Positions 52,244 to 61,242 of a DNA stretch of 64,000 bases are shown here, one piece after another. The notes beneath the pieces are model-generated. The model ran no database searches. It was not told the DNA's origin and worked only from the letters and a program-made list of their open reading frames with translations. This stretch comes from Burkholderia oklahomensis C6786. Lineage in GTDB: Bacteria > Pseudomonadota > Gammaproteobacteria > Burkholderiales > Burkholderiaceae. Each line of letters opens with the position of its first letter. Position 1 is the stretch's first letter. The stretch is taken from contig NZ_CP009555.1 in the NCBI RefSeq assembly GCF_000959365.1, forward strand, positions 2,418,001-2,482,000. The letters are read 5' to 3'. The position numbers and the translations under genes were made by a program.

Positions 52244-52695
52244 AACGCATGCACATCCACGTATCGGTCGCCGACCTTGCCGACAGCATCCGGTTTTACC
52301 GTGCGCTGTTCGGCGGCGTCGAGCCCACTGTCCTGAAGGACGACTACTGCAAATGGGAGCTGACGGACCCGGCCGTCAACTTCGCGATCTCGCAACGCGG
52401 CGCGCCGCCGGGCGTCGATCACATCGGCATCCAGGTGGAGACCGACGCCGAGCTCGGCGAGATGAACGCGCGCCTCGCGGCGGCCGGGCTGCCGAGCCAC
52501 GAGCAGACCGCGACGACCTGCTGTTACGCGCAGTCGGACAAGGTGTGGACGGTCGACCCGCAAGGCGTCGCGTGGGAGACCTTCCGGACGCTCGACAGCG
52601 CGCCCGTGTTCGGCCAGCCGCACGACGCGACCGCGCGATCGGCGTGCTGCGCCCCCGCCGCGTCGGCAATTCAGTTCCATCGGAGCCGCTCGTGA
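52240..52695 (+). CDS. arsI: ArsI/CadI-type glyoxalase-fold protein (C-As lyase candidate)
   Basis: 151-residue vicinal-oxygen-chelate protein. ArsI enzymes split the C-As bond of methylarsenite and aromatic arsenicals using Fe(II). The hallmark vicinal cysteine pair is present in [14 protein letters not shown] (about residues 89-102). Metal ligands are plausible at His5/His7 (MHIHVSV), His62 (VDHIGIQV) and the Glu in [10 protein letters not shown]. It ends in a second CC and an extra tail. It is coupled by 4-bp overlaps to arsR and arsC. CadI (cadmium-induced) is the same family, but the ars context favours ArsI. Confidence 0.88.
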   Translation: MKRMHIHVSVADLADSIRFYRALFGGVEPTVLKDDYCKWELTDPAVNFAISQRGAPPGVDHIGIQVETDAELGEMNARLAAAGLPSHEQTATTCCYAQSDKVWTVDPQGVAWETFRTLDSAPVFGQPHDATARSACCAPAASAIQFHRSRS

Positions 52696-53215
52696 GCGAC
52701 ACACCCTTCTCGGTCCTCATTCTCTGCACGGGCAACAGCGCGCGCAGCATCATGGCGGAAGCGCTCTTCAACGCGATGGGCGGCAGCCGGTTCCGCGCGT
52801 ACAGCGCGGGCAGCCATCCGAGCGGCAAGGTCAATCCGTTCGCGCTCGAACGCTGCGCGGCGCTCGGCTACGACGTGTCGCAACTGCGCGGCAAGAGCTG
52901 GGGCGAGTTCGGCGGCCCGGCGCGCCGCAGATGGATTTCGTGATCACGGTCTGCGACCAGGCGGCGGGCGAGGCGTGCCCGATCTGGCCCGGCCACCCGC
53001 TGACCGCGCATTGGGGCTTCGAGGATCCGGCGGCGGTCGCGGGCACCGACGACGAGAAGCGCCGCGCGTTCGACAAGGTGTACCGGCAGATCCTGAATCG
53101 GGTCGGCCAGTTCGTGAATCTGCCGCTGCACGTGCTCGACCGCGCCGCGATCCAGCGGGAGATGCACGCGATCGGCGCTCTGCCGGCCGGGGAGGCGCCC
53201 GATGAGCAGCGTTGA
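52692..53215 (+). pseudogene. arsC: Arsenate reductase ArsC (low-MW phosphatase type), one-base frameshift
   Basis: Thioredoxin-coupled arsenate reductase, expected about 174 residues. The P-loop is [16 protein letters not shown] (CX5R-like) and the C-terminal half contains [34 protein letters not shown] condensed into two blocks. The frame set by GTG 52692 (GTGA overlap with arsI) runs to GEFGGP at about 52919 and then hits a stop at 52941-52943. The homologous continuation GAPQMDFV is in another frame. Adding one G in the GG at 52919-52920 restores the full protein. Either a real inactivating deletion or a sequence error. Confidence 0.8.
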
Positions 53216-54273
53216 GCGGCGCGCCGCCCGCCGCCCGCCGCGCGCCCGGCGATCGGCTTCTTCGAGCGCTATCTGAGCGCGTGGGTCGCGCTTTGCATCG
53301 TCGCCGGCATCGTGCTCGGCCAGTGGCTGCCCGGCGTCTTTCAGGCGATCGGCCGGATGGAGGTCGCGCAGGTCAATCTGCCGGTCGGGCTGCTGATCTG
53401 GGTGATGATCGTGCCGATGCTGATCAAGATCGATTTCGGCGCGATGTCGCAGGTCGGCCGGCACTGGCGCGGGATCGGCGTGACGCTCGCCGTCAACTGG
53501 CTCGTCAAGCCGTTCTCGATGGCGTTCCTCGGCTGGCTGTTCGTGCGTCACCTGTTCGCGCGCTGGCTGCCCGCCGACCAGCTCGACAGCTACGTCGCCG
53601 GCCTGATCCTGCTCTCCGCCGCGCCGTGCACGGCGATGGTGTTCGTCTGGCCGCAGCTTTGCAAGGGCGATCCGTATTTCACGCTGTCGCAGGTCGCGCT
53701 CAACGACGCGATCATGATCGTCGCGTTCGCGCCGCTCGTCGCGCTGCTGCTCGGCCGGTCCGCGATCACGGTGCCCTGGATACGCTCATCGTGTCCGTCG
53801 GCCTTTACATCGTCGTGCCGGTGATCGCCGCGCAGCTCGCGCGGCGCGTGCTGCTCGCGGCCGGCGAAGCCGCGCTGCGGCGCGCCGTCGCGGCGCTCGG
53901 CCCGTGGTCGATCTGCGCGCTGCTCGCGACGCTCGTGCTGCTGTTCGCGTTCCAGGGGCGGGCGATCGTCGACGAACCGCTCGTCATCGCGCTGCTCGCG
54001 GTTCCGATCCTCGTGCAGGCGTTCTTCAACTCGGGCCTCGCGTATCTGCTCAACCGGCGCTTTCGCGTCGCGCATTGCGTGGCCGGGCCGTCGAGCCTCA
54101 TCGGCGCGAGCAACTTCTTCGAGCTCGCGGTCGCGACCGCGATCAGCCTGTTCGGCTTTCAGTCCGGCGCCGCGCTCGCGACGGTGGTCGGCGTGTTGAT
54201 CGAAGTGCCGGTGATGCTGCTCGTCGTCGGCGTCGTGAATCGTTCGCGGCATTGGTACGAATCCCGCGCGTGA
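53202..54273 (+). pseudogene. acr3: Arsenite efflux permease Acr3, disrupted by two one-base frameshifts
   Basis: Ten-helix arsenite/H+ antiporter, expected about 355 residues. Core motifs are GLLIWVMIVPMLIKIDF, APCTAMVFVW (catalytic Cys) and, downstream, FNSGLAYLLN and GASNFFELAVATAI. The natural ATG (53202, overlapping the arsC end) is out of frame with the body, which becomes readable only from AIGFFERYLSAWVAL (about 53250). A second shift follows VPW at about 53779, where DTLIVSVGLY continues in a different frame. Each break is repaired by inserting one base. If true, efflux is lost. Confidence 0.82.
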
Positions 54274-54505
54274 GCGCGTGGTTCGGCCGCGCGCCGTCGG
54301 TTTGGGCGGTGCGCCGTCGCCGGGCGGCCGCTCGTCGGCGGTCATCCGCGATTCGCCCGTGACGCGCTTGAATGCCGGGCGGCTGGGCCGCGCGGGCGCT
54401 TGCGTCGCGCGCGGGCATGATCGATCGGAGGCGGAGGAGGCGGAGGAGGCGGCGGCCGGCCATGGATGCCGTGGGCCGGCGGCGCAGGCGGGTGCGGCGC
54501 TCGGC

Positions 54506-55480
54506 TCAACCCGTGTGCGCGTCGCCCAGCACCCGCTCGAGCGCATCGACCGCGCGCGCGGTCGCGTCCGCCGCGCAGCAGTCGACGCCGATTCGTTCCG
54601 GCATCGCGCGCAGCCACGTCAGCTGCCGCTTGCAGAGCTGCCGGGTCGCGAAGATGCCCTTGTCGCGCATCGTCCGGTAGTCGTTGACGCCGTCGAGATA
54701 CTCCCACGCCTGCCGGTAGCCGACGCAGCGCATCGACGGCAGCCCGAGATGCAGGTCGTCGCGCCGGCGCAGGCGCTCGACTTCGTCGACGAAGCCCGCT
54801 TCCAGCATCGCGTCGAAGCGCGCGGCGATGCGTGCATGCAGCACCGCGCGGTCCGACGGCTCGAGCGCGACGGGCACGAACCGCAGCCCCGCGGCCGCGC
54901 CGCCTTCGCGCGGCGGTGCGGCGAGAAGCGCCGACATCGGGCGCCCCGTCAGCCGATACACCTCGAGCGCGCGCTGGATCCGCTGCGAATCGTTCGGCGC
55001 GAGCCGCGCGGCCGTCGCCGGATCGACGCTCGCGAGGCGCGCGTGCAGCGCGGGCCAGCCGTCGCGCTCGGCCTCGGCGTCGAGCGTCGCGCGCACGTCC
55101 GGATCGGCCGCCGGCAGGTCGTTCAAGCCTTGCGTCAGCGCCTTGTAGTACAGCATCGTGCCGCCCGCGAGGAGCGGCGTGCGGCCGCGCGCGGCGATCT
55201 CGGCGACGACGCGCAGCGCGTCCGCGCGGAATTCGGCGGCCGAGTACGCGTCGGCCGGGTCGACGATGTCGATCAGATGGTGCGGCACGGCCGCGCGCTC
55301 GTCGCGCGTCGGTTTCGCCGTGCCGATGTCCATTCCGCGATAGACGAGCGCCGAATCGACGCTGACGATCTCGATCGGCCGGCGCGCGGCAAGCGCGAGC
55401 GCGGCGGCCGTCTTGCCGGACGCGGTCGGGCCGAGCAGGCACGCGACCGTTCGCACGGAGGCTGCGGTGCGTTCGCTCAT
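54506..55480 (-). CDS. miaA: tRNA dimethylallyltransferase MiaA
   Basis: Adds dimethylallyl to A37 of tRNAs reading UNN codons. The 324-residue protein has the P-loop [68 protein letters not shown] and [14 protein letters not shown]. The ATG overlaps the mutL stop (ATGA), the conserved mutL-miaA pair. The 232-bp gap after it, up to acr3, contains a short GGAGGC-rich stretch and no gene. Confidence 0.96.
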   Translation of the reverse strand: MSERTAASVRTVACLLGPTASGKTAAALALAARRPIEIVSVDSALVYRGMDIGTAKPTRDERAAVPHHLIDIVDPADAYSAAEFRADALRVVAEIAARGRTPLLAGGTMLYYKALTQGLNDLPAADPDVRATLDAEAERDGWPALHARLASVDPATAARLAPNDSQRIQRALEVYRLTGRPMSALLAAPPREGGAAAGLRFVPVALEPSDRAVLHARIAARFDAMLEAGFVDEVERLRRRDDLHLGLPSMRCVGYRQAWEYLDGVNDYRTMRDKGIFATRQLCKRQLTWLRAMPERIGVDCCAADATARAVDALERVLGDAHTG

Positions 55481-57504
55481 TGGCCGCGCATGAAAAGCCG
55501 GTCGAGGTCGCCGAGCGTCAATTGGTACCAGGTCGGCCGGCCGTGGTTGCATTGGTCCGCGCGTTCCGTCGCCTCCATCTGGCGCAGCAGCGCGTTCATC
55601 TCGTCGAGCGTCAGGCGCCGGTTCGCGCGCACCGCGTGATGGCACGCGAGCGTGCCGAGCAGCTCGTGCTGGCGCTCCGTCAGCACCCGCGAACCGCCGA
55701 ACGCGTGCAGGTCCGCGAGCACCGCGCGCGCGAGCGCCTGCAGATCGGCGTCCTTCAGGAGCGCGGGCACCGCGCGGATCGCGAGCGTCGTCGGCGACAG
55801 CACCGCGAGGTCGAAGCCGAGCGCGTCGAGCGTCTCGCGCTCCTCCTCCGCCGTGCCGACCTCGACGGGCGTCGCCGTCATCGACACCGGAATCAGCAGC
55901 GTCTGCACGGCGACCGTGCGGTCGGCGAGCGCGCGCTTGAACTGCTCGTACAGGATTCGCTCGTGCGCCGCGTGCATGTCGACGATCACGAGGCCGCGCG
56001 CGTTCTGCGCGAGCACGTAGATGCCGTGGATCTGGCCGACCGCGAAGCCGAGCGGCTGCTCGTCGTGCGTCATGGGGTCGGATGCGCTCGTCGCCGAGAA
56101 CGCGGGCGTCGCGGCGCCCGCGCCGCCCGGCATGGTCGCGAAGCGCGGCGGGTTATGCGCATCCGGCGCATCGTGCGCTTCGAGCGCGGCGCCCGTCGTG
56201 CCCTGCGGCGTGCCCGCGCCCGTGTCCTTGCGGCCGAAGAGCGCGTCGTACAGCGCGAGCGGCTGCGCGACGGGCAGCGTGCCCTGCGTCATCCGCGACT
56301 GCCGCAGCCACGTGTTGCCGGGCGCCGGCTGGCCGGCGCTTGCCGCGGGGCCCGAGCGGACGAACGACGCGCTCGGCGCGGCGGGCGATCCGGGCGACGC
56401 CGGCCCGGCCGGCGCGAGATGCGCGGCGTGGCCGCCCGCCGTCGTCTCCGGCGACGCGCCCGCGTGCCGCGCGAGCGCGCGCTGCACCGCGTGGAACACG
56501 AACTGGTGGATCGAGCGCGAATCGCGGAAGCGCACTTCGATCTTCGACGGATGGACGTTCACGTCGACGGCTTCGGGCGGCAGGTCGAGGAACAGCACGT
56601 ACGACGGATAGCGGTCGCCGTGCAGCACGTCTTCGTATGCGGCGCGCACCGCGTGCGTGAGCAGCTTGTCGCGCACGAAGCGGCCGTTGACGAAGAAGTA
56701 TTGCTGGTCCGCGCGGCCGCGGCTCGCGGTCGGCAGCCCCGCGCAACCGTAGACGGCGAGCGGCCCGGCGCTTTCGTCGAGCGGCAGGTGGGCGGTCGCG
56801 AAGCCTTCGCCGAGGATCTTCGCGACGCGCGCGGCGGGCTCGCTCGCGTTCCAGTGCTCGACCGCGCGGCCGTTGTGCAGCACCGAGATCGCGACGTCCG
56901 GCCGCGCGAGCGCCGCGCGACGGATCATTTCCAGGCAGTGGCCGAACTCGGTCTGCTCGCTCTTCAGGAACTTGCGGCGTGCGGGCGTGCTGAAGTACAG
57001 CTCGCGCACTTCGATCGTCGTGCCGCGCGTGCCGGCGGCGGGCGCGAGCACGCCCGTCTGCGCGTCGATGCGCATCGCGTGCGCGGCGTCCTCGGTGCGG
57101 CTCGTGACGAACATCTCGGCGACCGACGCGATCGACGCGAGCGCCTCGCCGCGGAACCCGAGCGTCGCGACCGCCTCGAGCTCGGCGAGCGAGCGGATCT
57201 TGCTCGTCGCGTGGCGCATCAGCGCGAGCGGCAGCTCGTCCGCGGGAATTCCGCAGCCGTCGTCGGTGATCGAGATGCGCTTGACGCCGCCTTCGTCGAG
57301 CACGATGCGCAGCGTGCTCGCGCCGGCGTCGAGCGCGTTCTCGACGAGCTCCTTGATGACGGACGCGGGCCGCTCGACCACTTCGCCCGCCGCGATCTGG
57401 CTGATGAGCTGGTCGGGCAGCGGCTGGATCGCGCGCGGGCGTCGCGGCGCGGATGCGGACTCGTCGGGCGTCGCGCCCGCGGCGGATTCGGTGAATTCGG
57501 ACAT
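55477..57504 (-). CDS. mutL: DNA mismatch repair protein MutL with endonuclease-type C-terminus
   Basis: 675-residue mismatch-repair ATPase. The N-terminal GHKL domain has [22 protein letters not shown] (condensed, residues 30-55), [14 protein letters not shown] and the ATP-lid [15 protein letters not shown]. After a Pro/Ala-rich linker (about 350-500) the dimerisation domain carries [21 protein letters not shown] and CNHGRPT. These correspond to the metal-binding motifs of nicking MutL proteins (DQHA-x2-E-x4-E, with Met for Gln). This fits the absence of MutH in betaproteobacteria. Confidence 0.95.
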   Translation of the reverse strand: MSEFTESAAGATPDESASAPRRPRAIQPLPDQLISQIAAGEVVERPASVIKELVENALDAGASTLRIVLDEGGVKRISITDDGCGIPADELPLALMRHATSKIRSLAELEAVATLGFRGEALASIASVAEMFVTSRTEDAAHAMRIDAQTGVLAPAAGTRGTTIEVRELYFSTPARRKFLKSEQTEFGHCLEMIRRAALARPDVAISVLHNGRAVEHWNASEPAARVAKILGEGFATAHLPLDESAGPLAVYGCAGLPTASRGRADQQYFFVNGRFVRDKLLTHAVRAAYEDVLHGDRYPSYVLFLDLPPEAVDVNVHPSKIEVRFRDSRSIHQFVFHAVQRALARHAGASPETTAGGHAAHLAPAGPASPGSPAAPSASFVRSGPAASAGQPAPGNTWLRQSRMTQGTLPVAQPLALYDALFGRKDTGAGTPQGTTGAALEAHDAPDAHNPPRFATMPGGAGAATPAFSATSASDPMTHDEQPLGFAVGQIHGIYVLAQNARGLVIVDMHAAHERILYEQFKRALADRTVAVQTLLIPVSMTATPVEVGTAEEERETLDALGFDLAVLSPTTLAIRAVPALLKDADLQALARAVLADLHAFGGSRVLTERQHELLGTLACHHAVRANRRLTLDEMNALLRQMEATERADQCNHGRPTWYQLTLGDLDRLFMRGQ

Positions 57505-57686
57505 GGCGGAATTATAGCGAGGCCGCGCGGCGCGTCGCCCGACGCGCTCGGTGCGCGACGTCGCTCGTCGACCAAATTTCACGGTTGCTTAAGGTACTTT
57601 CGGTATCATGACAGCGTTGCTTTTTTCGCTTCCGGCCCCGGAAGGCCGGCGCACGCTCACTTTGTCACGGACACAAGGAAACGCAT

Positions 57687-58370
57687 TTGGAAACGCTGCT
57701 TCATTTCGTCAGTCTCGTCGTGCACATCGATGCATTTCTCGGCGATTTCATCCGGCAGTATGGCGCCTGGGTCTATCTGGTGCTGTTCCTGATCGTTTTC
57801 TGCGAGACCGGGCTCGTGATCTTCCCGTTCCTGCCGGGCGATTCGCTGCTCTTCATCGCGGGCGCGTTCGCGGCGACGGGCGAGATGACGCTCGCGGGCC
57901 TCATCGTGCTGCTGCTCGTCGCGGCGGTGGGCGGCAATACGGTCAACTATCTGATCGGCCGCGCGATCGGGCCGAAGGTCTTCAACACGCACATTCCGGG
58001 GCTCGAACGCTTCCTCGACCGCGCTGCGCTGCAGAAGACCCACAACTTCTACGAGCGGCACGGCGGCAAGACGCTCGTGCTCGCGCGCTTCATCCCGGTC
58101 GTGCGCACGTTCGCGCCGTTCGTCGCGGGCGCGTCGATGATGCGCTTCGCGCGCTTCCAGCTGTTCAACATGATCGGCGCGCTGATCTGGGTGCTGCTCC
58201 TCGTGTTCCTCGGCTACTTCTTCGGCAACATTCCGTTCATTCGCCATTACCTGAACGTGATCGTGCTCGTCGGGATCGGCGCGGCGGTGATTCCCGTCGC
58301 GATCGGCGCGCTGTGGAAGCTGCTGCGCGCCAAGTCGCAGGCGGACACCGGGAAGAGCGGCGGCCGCTGA
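57687..58370 (+). CDS. DedA-family membrane protein
   Basis: 227-residue inner-membrane protein of the DedA/VTT family, linked to undecaprenyl-phosphate or phospholipid recycling and proton-gradient homeostasis. Family features are FCETGLVIFPFLPGDSLLF (re-entrant loop with conserved Glu, about residues 39-57), GNTVNYLIGRAIG and the basic RFIPVVRTFAPFVAGASMM. The TTG start at 57687 is chosen because AAGGA lies 8 nt upstream and no ATG fits. In Burkholderia, DedA proteins contribute to polymyxin resistance, but which paralogue this is cannot be told. Confidence 0.9.
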   Translation: METLLHFVSLVVHIDAFLGDFIRQYGAWVYLVLFLIVFCETGLVIFPFLPGDSLLFIAGAFAATGEMTLAGLIVLLLVAAVGGNTVNYLIGRAIGPKVFNTHIPGLERFLDRAALQKTHNFYERHGGKTLVLARFIPVVRTFAPFVAGASMMRFARFQLFNMIGALIWVLLLVFLGYFFGNIPFIRHYLNVIVLVGIGAAVIPVAIGALWKLLRAKSQADTGKSGGR

Positions 58371-58402
58371 GCGCACGCATCGGTCGAGTCCACGACGGGA
58401 AG

Positions 58403-58432
58403 CGGCGCGGCGACCAGCCGCGCCGTTTTTTT
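58403..58432 (+). terminator. Rho-independent terminator of the dedA gene
   Basis: CGGCGCGG and CCGCGCCG form an 8-bp stem with a 7-nt loop and seven T. Confidence 0.9.
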
Positions 58433-58444
58433 ATCCGGCGCCGG

Positions 58445-59104
58445 CTAGCGCCGCGCGAGCACCTGGCGCAAATCGTCGACGCGCCACATCGCCATCGTCT
58501 TCATCTGATCCCATTGCCCTTCGTTGATCACGTGCACGGGCGGCGGGAACGCGAACGGCGGCAGCAGGAAGTTGAGCGGCCGATAGAGGTAATTGACGCC
58601 GTCCGCCGCGTCTTCGAGATCGACGTTGGCATGGCCGTTGTCGACGTAGCGCAGGAAACAGTTGTCGTGCGTGAGGAACACGTAGCGCGCGCGGCTCGCG
58701 GCGAAATTCGCGACAAGCCGCCAGATCAGCTCGAACGAGAAGTGGATGGCGCAGTCGCGGCAGAAGATTGCATCGACCTCGGGAAGCGGATCGTCGATCG
58801 CATCGATCTGGATGAAGTTTCGCGCCGCGCTGCCGTACAGCCGCTGGTTGGCGTCGACGAGGTCCGGCACGATGTCGCCGCCGATATAGCGGATGCCCGC
58901 CAGATCGACATGCCGCATCCAGTGGAAATCACCGCACGGCACGTCGAGGATCGACTGCACGCGATAGTGGCGCAGCACGGCCGGCAGCTCCGCCGCGAGC
59001 GACGCCGTTGCCCGCACTTCGGAGCCCTGACCGGAGCGGCTTTCCTCGCTGTTCCACAGATTGTCCCGGTAGACCGATTCGAAAAAGGCACGGCGGTTCG
59101 ACAT
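58445..59104 (-). CDS. Class I SAM-dependent methyltransferase (unknown substrate)
   Basis: 219-residue Rossmann-fold methyltransferase. Motif I is SILDVPCGDFHWM (about residues 51-63), a DxPCGD variant of the usual DxGCGxG. RYIGGDIVPDLVDANQRL carries motif II and AIFCRDCAIHFSFELIWRLV motif IV. VFLTHDNCFLR and a C-terminal NFLLPPFAFPPP follow. ATG 59104 (MSNRRAFFESVYRDNLW) fits. A DxPCGD motif with this layout is seen in capsule or glycan-associated methyltransferases, but there is no direct context evidence. It lies between dedA and mscS. Confidence 0.82.
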   Translation of the reverse strand: MSNRRAFFESVYRDNLWNSEESRSGQGSEVRATASLAAELPAVLRHYRVQSILDVPCGDFHWMRHVDLAGIRYIGGDIVPDLVDANQRLYGSAARNFIQIDAIDDPLPEVDAIFCRDCAIHFSFELIWRLVANFAASRARYVFLTHDNCFLRYVDNGHANVDLEDAADGVNYLYRPLNFLLPPFAFPPPVHVINEGQWDQMKTMAMWRVDDLRQVLARR

Positions 59105-59222
59105 GGCTGGGTCCCGGAGAGGCATCGTCGGGCGATTCTGACACATCACCGCCGAAAGGCCCACTCGGGCGGAGCGGGCGTCGTCCCGGCAGCGTGAGCG
59201 CCGCCGCGCGGCGGCCTGCGCA

Positions 59223-60035
59223 TCACGACGTCGTGCGATGCGCGACCGGCGTTTCCGGCGTCGGGTAGCCGGCTTCGCGGAACGTGTCGAGAATCGCGCG
59301 GTTGGTGTCGCAATACACCTGCCAGTAGTTCGCGGGCTGCGTGGACGGACGCACGAAGAGGAGCGGGCCCTCCGGCGTGAACGACAGCACGCCGACGTCG
59401 GGCGTCGGCTCCTGGACGACGTTCGGGATCTTCGCGATCGCGGCCTTCAAGCGCCCGATCGCATCGACCGCGTCGACGCCGTTCGCGATCTTCGCCGTCA
59501 GATCGACGCGGCGCGTCGACGTCGCGCTGTAGTTCGCGATGTTGTCGGAGAAGATCTTGTTGTTGCCGACGAGCGTGACGACGTTGTCGGCCGTGACGAT
59601 CGTCGTGCCGAACAGGCCGAGCTCCTTGACCGTGCCCGTCACGCCGCCCGCCGAAATCACGTCGCCGACCTTGAACGGGCGCAGCACCTGCATGAACACG
59701 CCGGCCGCGAAGTGCGCGAGCAGGCCGCCCCACGCGGTGCCGACCGCGAGGCCGAGGCCCGCGAGCAGTGCGGCGAACGAAGTCGTCTGCACGCCGAACA
59801 CCTGCAGGATCGCGAGGATGAGGAGCACCGTGAGCAGCACGCTCATGACCGACGTCAGATAGTGCGACAGCGTCGCGTCGACTTTCCCGCTTCTGCGGAT
59901 GATCCTGCCCATCACGTTCGTGAGGATCCGGATCGCCCAGCGTCCGATGATCCAGAGGGCGATCGATGCGATGACCTGCAGGCCGAAGTCGATGCCGCGA
60001 GTGACGATGAAGGTTTGCACGGAGGCGAGATCCAC
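59223..60035 (-). CDS. Small-conductance mechanosensitive channel (MscS family)
   Basis: 270-residue minimal MscS with three transmembrane helices. TM1 is around 15-40 and TM2 around 58-80 (LTSVMSVLLTVLLILAILQVFG). The Gly/Ala-packed pore helix TM3 is AALLAGLGLAVGTAWGGLLAHFAAG (condensed, about 88-112). A beta-domain follows with the FKVGDVISAGGVTGTVKELGLFGT signature. A GTG start at 60035 is preferred, with GGAGA 9 nt upstream, over the longer frame from 60080. It releases solutes during hypo-osmotic shock. Confidence 0.93.
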   Translation of the reverse strand: MDLASVQTFIVTRGIDFGLQVIASIALWIIGRWAIRILTNVMGRIIRRSGKVDATLSHYLTSVMSVLLTVLLILAILQVFGVQTTSFAALLAGLGLAVGTAWGGLLAHFAAGVFMQVLRPFKVGDVISAGGVTGTVKELGLFGTTIVTADNVVTLVGNNKIFSDNIANYSATSTRRVDLTAKIANGVDAVDAIGRLKAAIAKIPNVVQEPTPDVGVLSFTPEGPLLFVRPSTQPANYWQVYCDTNRAILDTFREAGYPTPETPVAHRTTS

Positions 60036-60145
60036 GATGAGGTCTCCAAATGAATTGAACGGAGGCGGCCGTGAAGCCACGCGAAAGGGGCTTTTTTATA
60101 ACCGACTCGCGGCGATGGAGCAACCTTCGCCGCGCGAGCGGCGCG

Positions 60146-60982
60146 CTACGTCGAGCGGTGGGGCGCGAACGGAACCTGCCGGATGTCGCTGCGCCGTGCA
60201 ATGATCGCGGTGCTTTCCGGAATTTTCTCCCATGCGTCGTGCAGGTCGACGAGCGGCTCGGACAGCACGAGGAACGCGTCGTCGCCGATCGCCTGGATGC
60301 GCGGATCGTGCGGATAGAGCTCGTGCAGATGATGGAACGACGTGCTGTGAAAGAGCGAGCGCGACGCGCGCTCGCTCGAGTAGCGGACCGCGACGACCTG
60401 CTCGCCGTCCGTCGCGCAGACGGTCATGTTGAGCGGCGCATCGATGCCGTGACGCGCGCCCGCATCCTCGATCGCTCCGGCCATCCGTTCGAGCGCGGAC
60501 AGCGGATCGTGCTCGAGCCCGAACGTGAGCGCGAGATGGAACATCACTTCGGAGTCCGTCGATCCTTCGATCGACGGGAACAGCGCGGGATCGATACGGA
60601 TCATCAGGTCGCGCCGCAGCGTGTGATAGCGGCGGATCAGGCCGTTGTGAGCGAACAGCCAGCGCCCGCGGCGGAACGGATGGCAGTTGGTTTCCTGCAC
60701 GGGCGTGTCGGTCGCCGAGCGAATGTGCGCGATGAAGAGCGGCGAGCGGATCGCGCGCGCCGCTTCGCGCAGGTTGCGATCGTTCCACGCGGGGCTCACG
60801 CAACGGTAGATGAACGGAATCTCGTCGGGTTCTCCGTACCAGCCGATGCCGAAGCCGTCGCCGTTGGTCGTCGTCACGCCCATCCGCGAATGCAGGCTCT
60901 GGTCGATCAGCGAATGCTTCGCGCGAAACAGCACGGTTTCGAGTTGGATCGGATTGCCGGTGTAAGCGAGCCAGCGGCACAT
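60146..60982 (-). CDS. yafJ: Class II glutamine amidotransferase-like protein (YafJ)
   Basis: 278-residue Ntn-hydrolase of the YafJ/GATase_4 family. The start is fixed by biology: ATG 60982 gives MCRWLAYTG, placing Cys2 as the N-terminal nucleophile, and GGAGGTG lies 6 nt upstream. Other blocks are TTTNGDGFGIGWYG, AHIRSATDTPVQETNCHPF and LFAHNGLIRRY, the glutaminase pocket. There is no synthase domain, so the acceptor substrate is unknown. Confidence 0.9.
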   Translation of the reverse strand: MCRWLAYTGNPIQLETVLFRAKHSLIDQSLHSRMGVTTTNGDGFGIGWYGEPDEIPFIYRCVSPAWNDRNLREAARAIRSPLFIAHIRSATDTPVQETNCHPFRRGRWLFAHNGLIRRYHTLRRDLMIRIDPALFPSIEGSTDSEVMFHLALTFGLEHDPLSALERMAGAIEDAGARHGIDAPLNMTVCATDGEQVVAVRYSSERASRSLFHSTSFHHLHELYPHDPRIQAIGDDAFLVLSEPLVDLHDAWEKIPESTAIIARRSDIRQVPFAPHRST

Positions 60983-61130
60983 CGTGAGCACCTCCGTCTA
61001 ACGTGCACGGCGAACCGGTCGTCGCGATCGGCGAGGCCGGCCGTGCAGACTGCGATGTGCAAAGCCTAGCCGATTTTTGCCGGGTCTGCCGCGCGGCGGC
61101 TCGCGGTTTGCCGCTGCGCGCGAAACGAAA

Positions 61131-61158
61131 CGAGCCGCATGCGCGTGCATGCGGCTCG
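61131..61158 (-). terminator. Terminator downstream of manC
   Basis: CGAGCCGCATGC and GCATGCGGCTCG form a perfect 12-bp stem with a 4-nt loop. On the minus strand it is followed by a U-rich TTTCGTTTC. It lies between manC and yafJ. Confidence 0.8.
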
Positions 61159-61194
61159 TCGTCGGTGCGGTCTCGCTGCGGCGCGCTCACGCTC

Positions 61195-61222
61195 GCGTGA
61201 AGCGTGAAGCGTGAAGCGTGAA
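61195..61222 (+). repeat. 7-bp tandem repeat GCGTGAA x 4
   Basis: Four exact copies immediately downstream of the manC stop codon. Short variable repeats of this kind are common in these genomes. Confidence 0.95.
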
Positions 61223-61242
61223 GCGCGACGCAGCGCGGCACG

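Noticed and set aside
52692-54273. Programmed frameshifting in arsC and acr3
   Set aside because: No slippery heptamer plus downstream structure is evident at the breaks, all three shifts are simple one-base losses, and neither family is known to use recoding.
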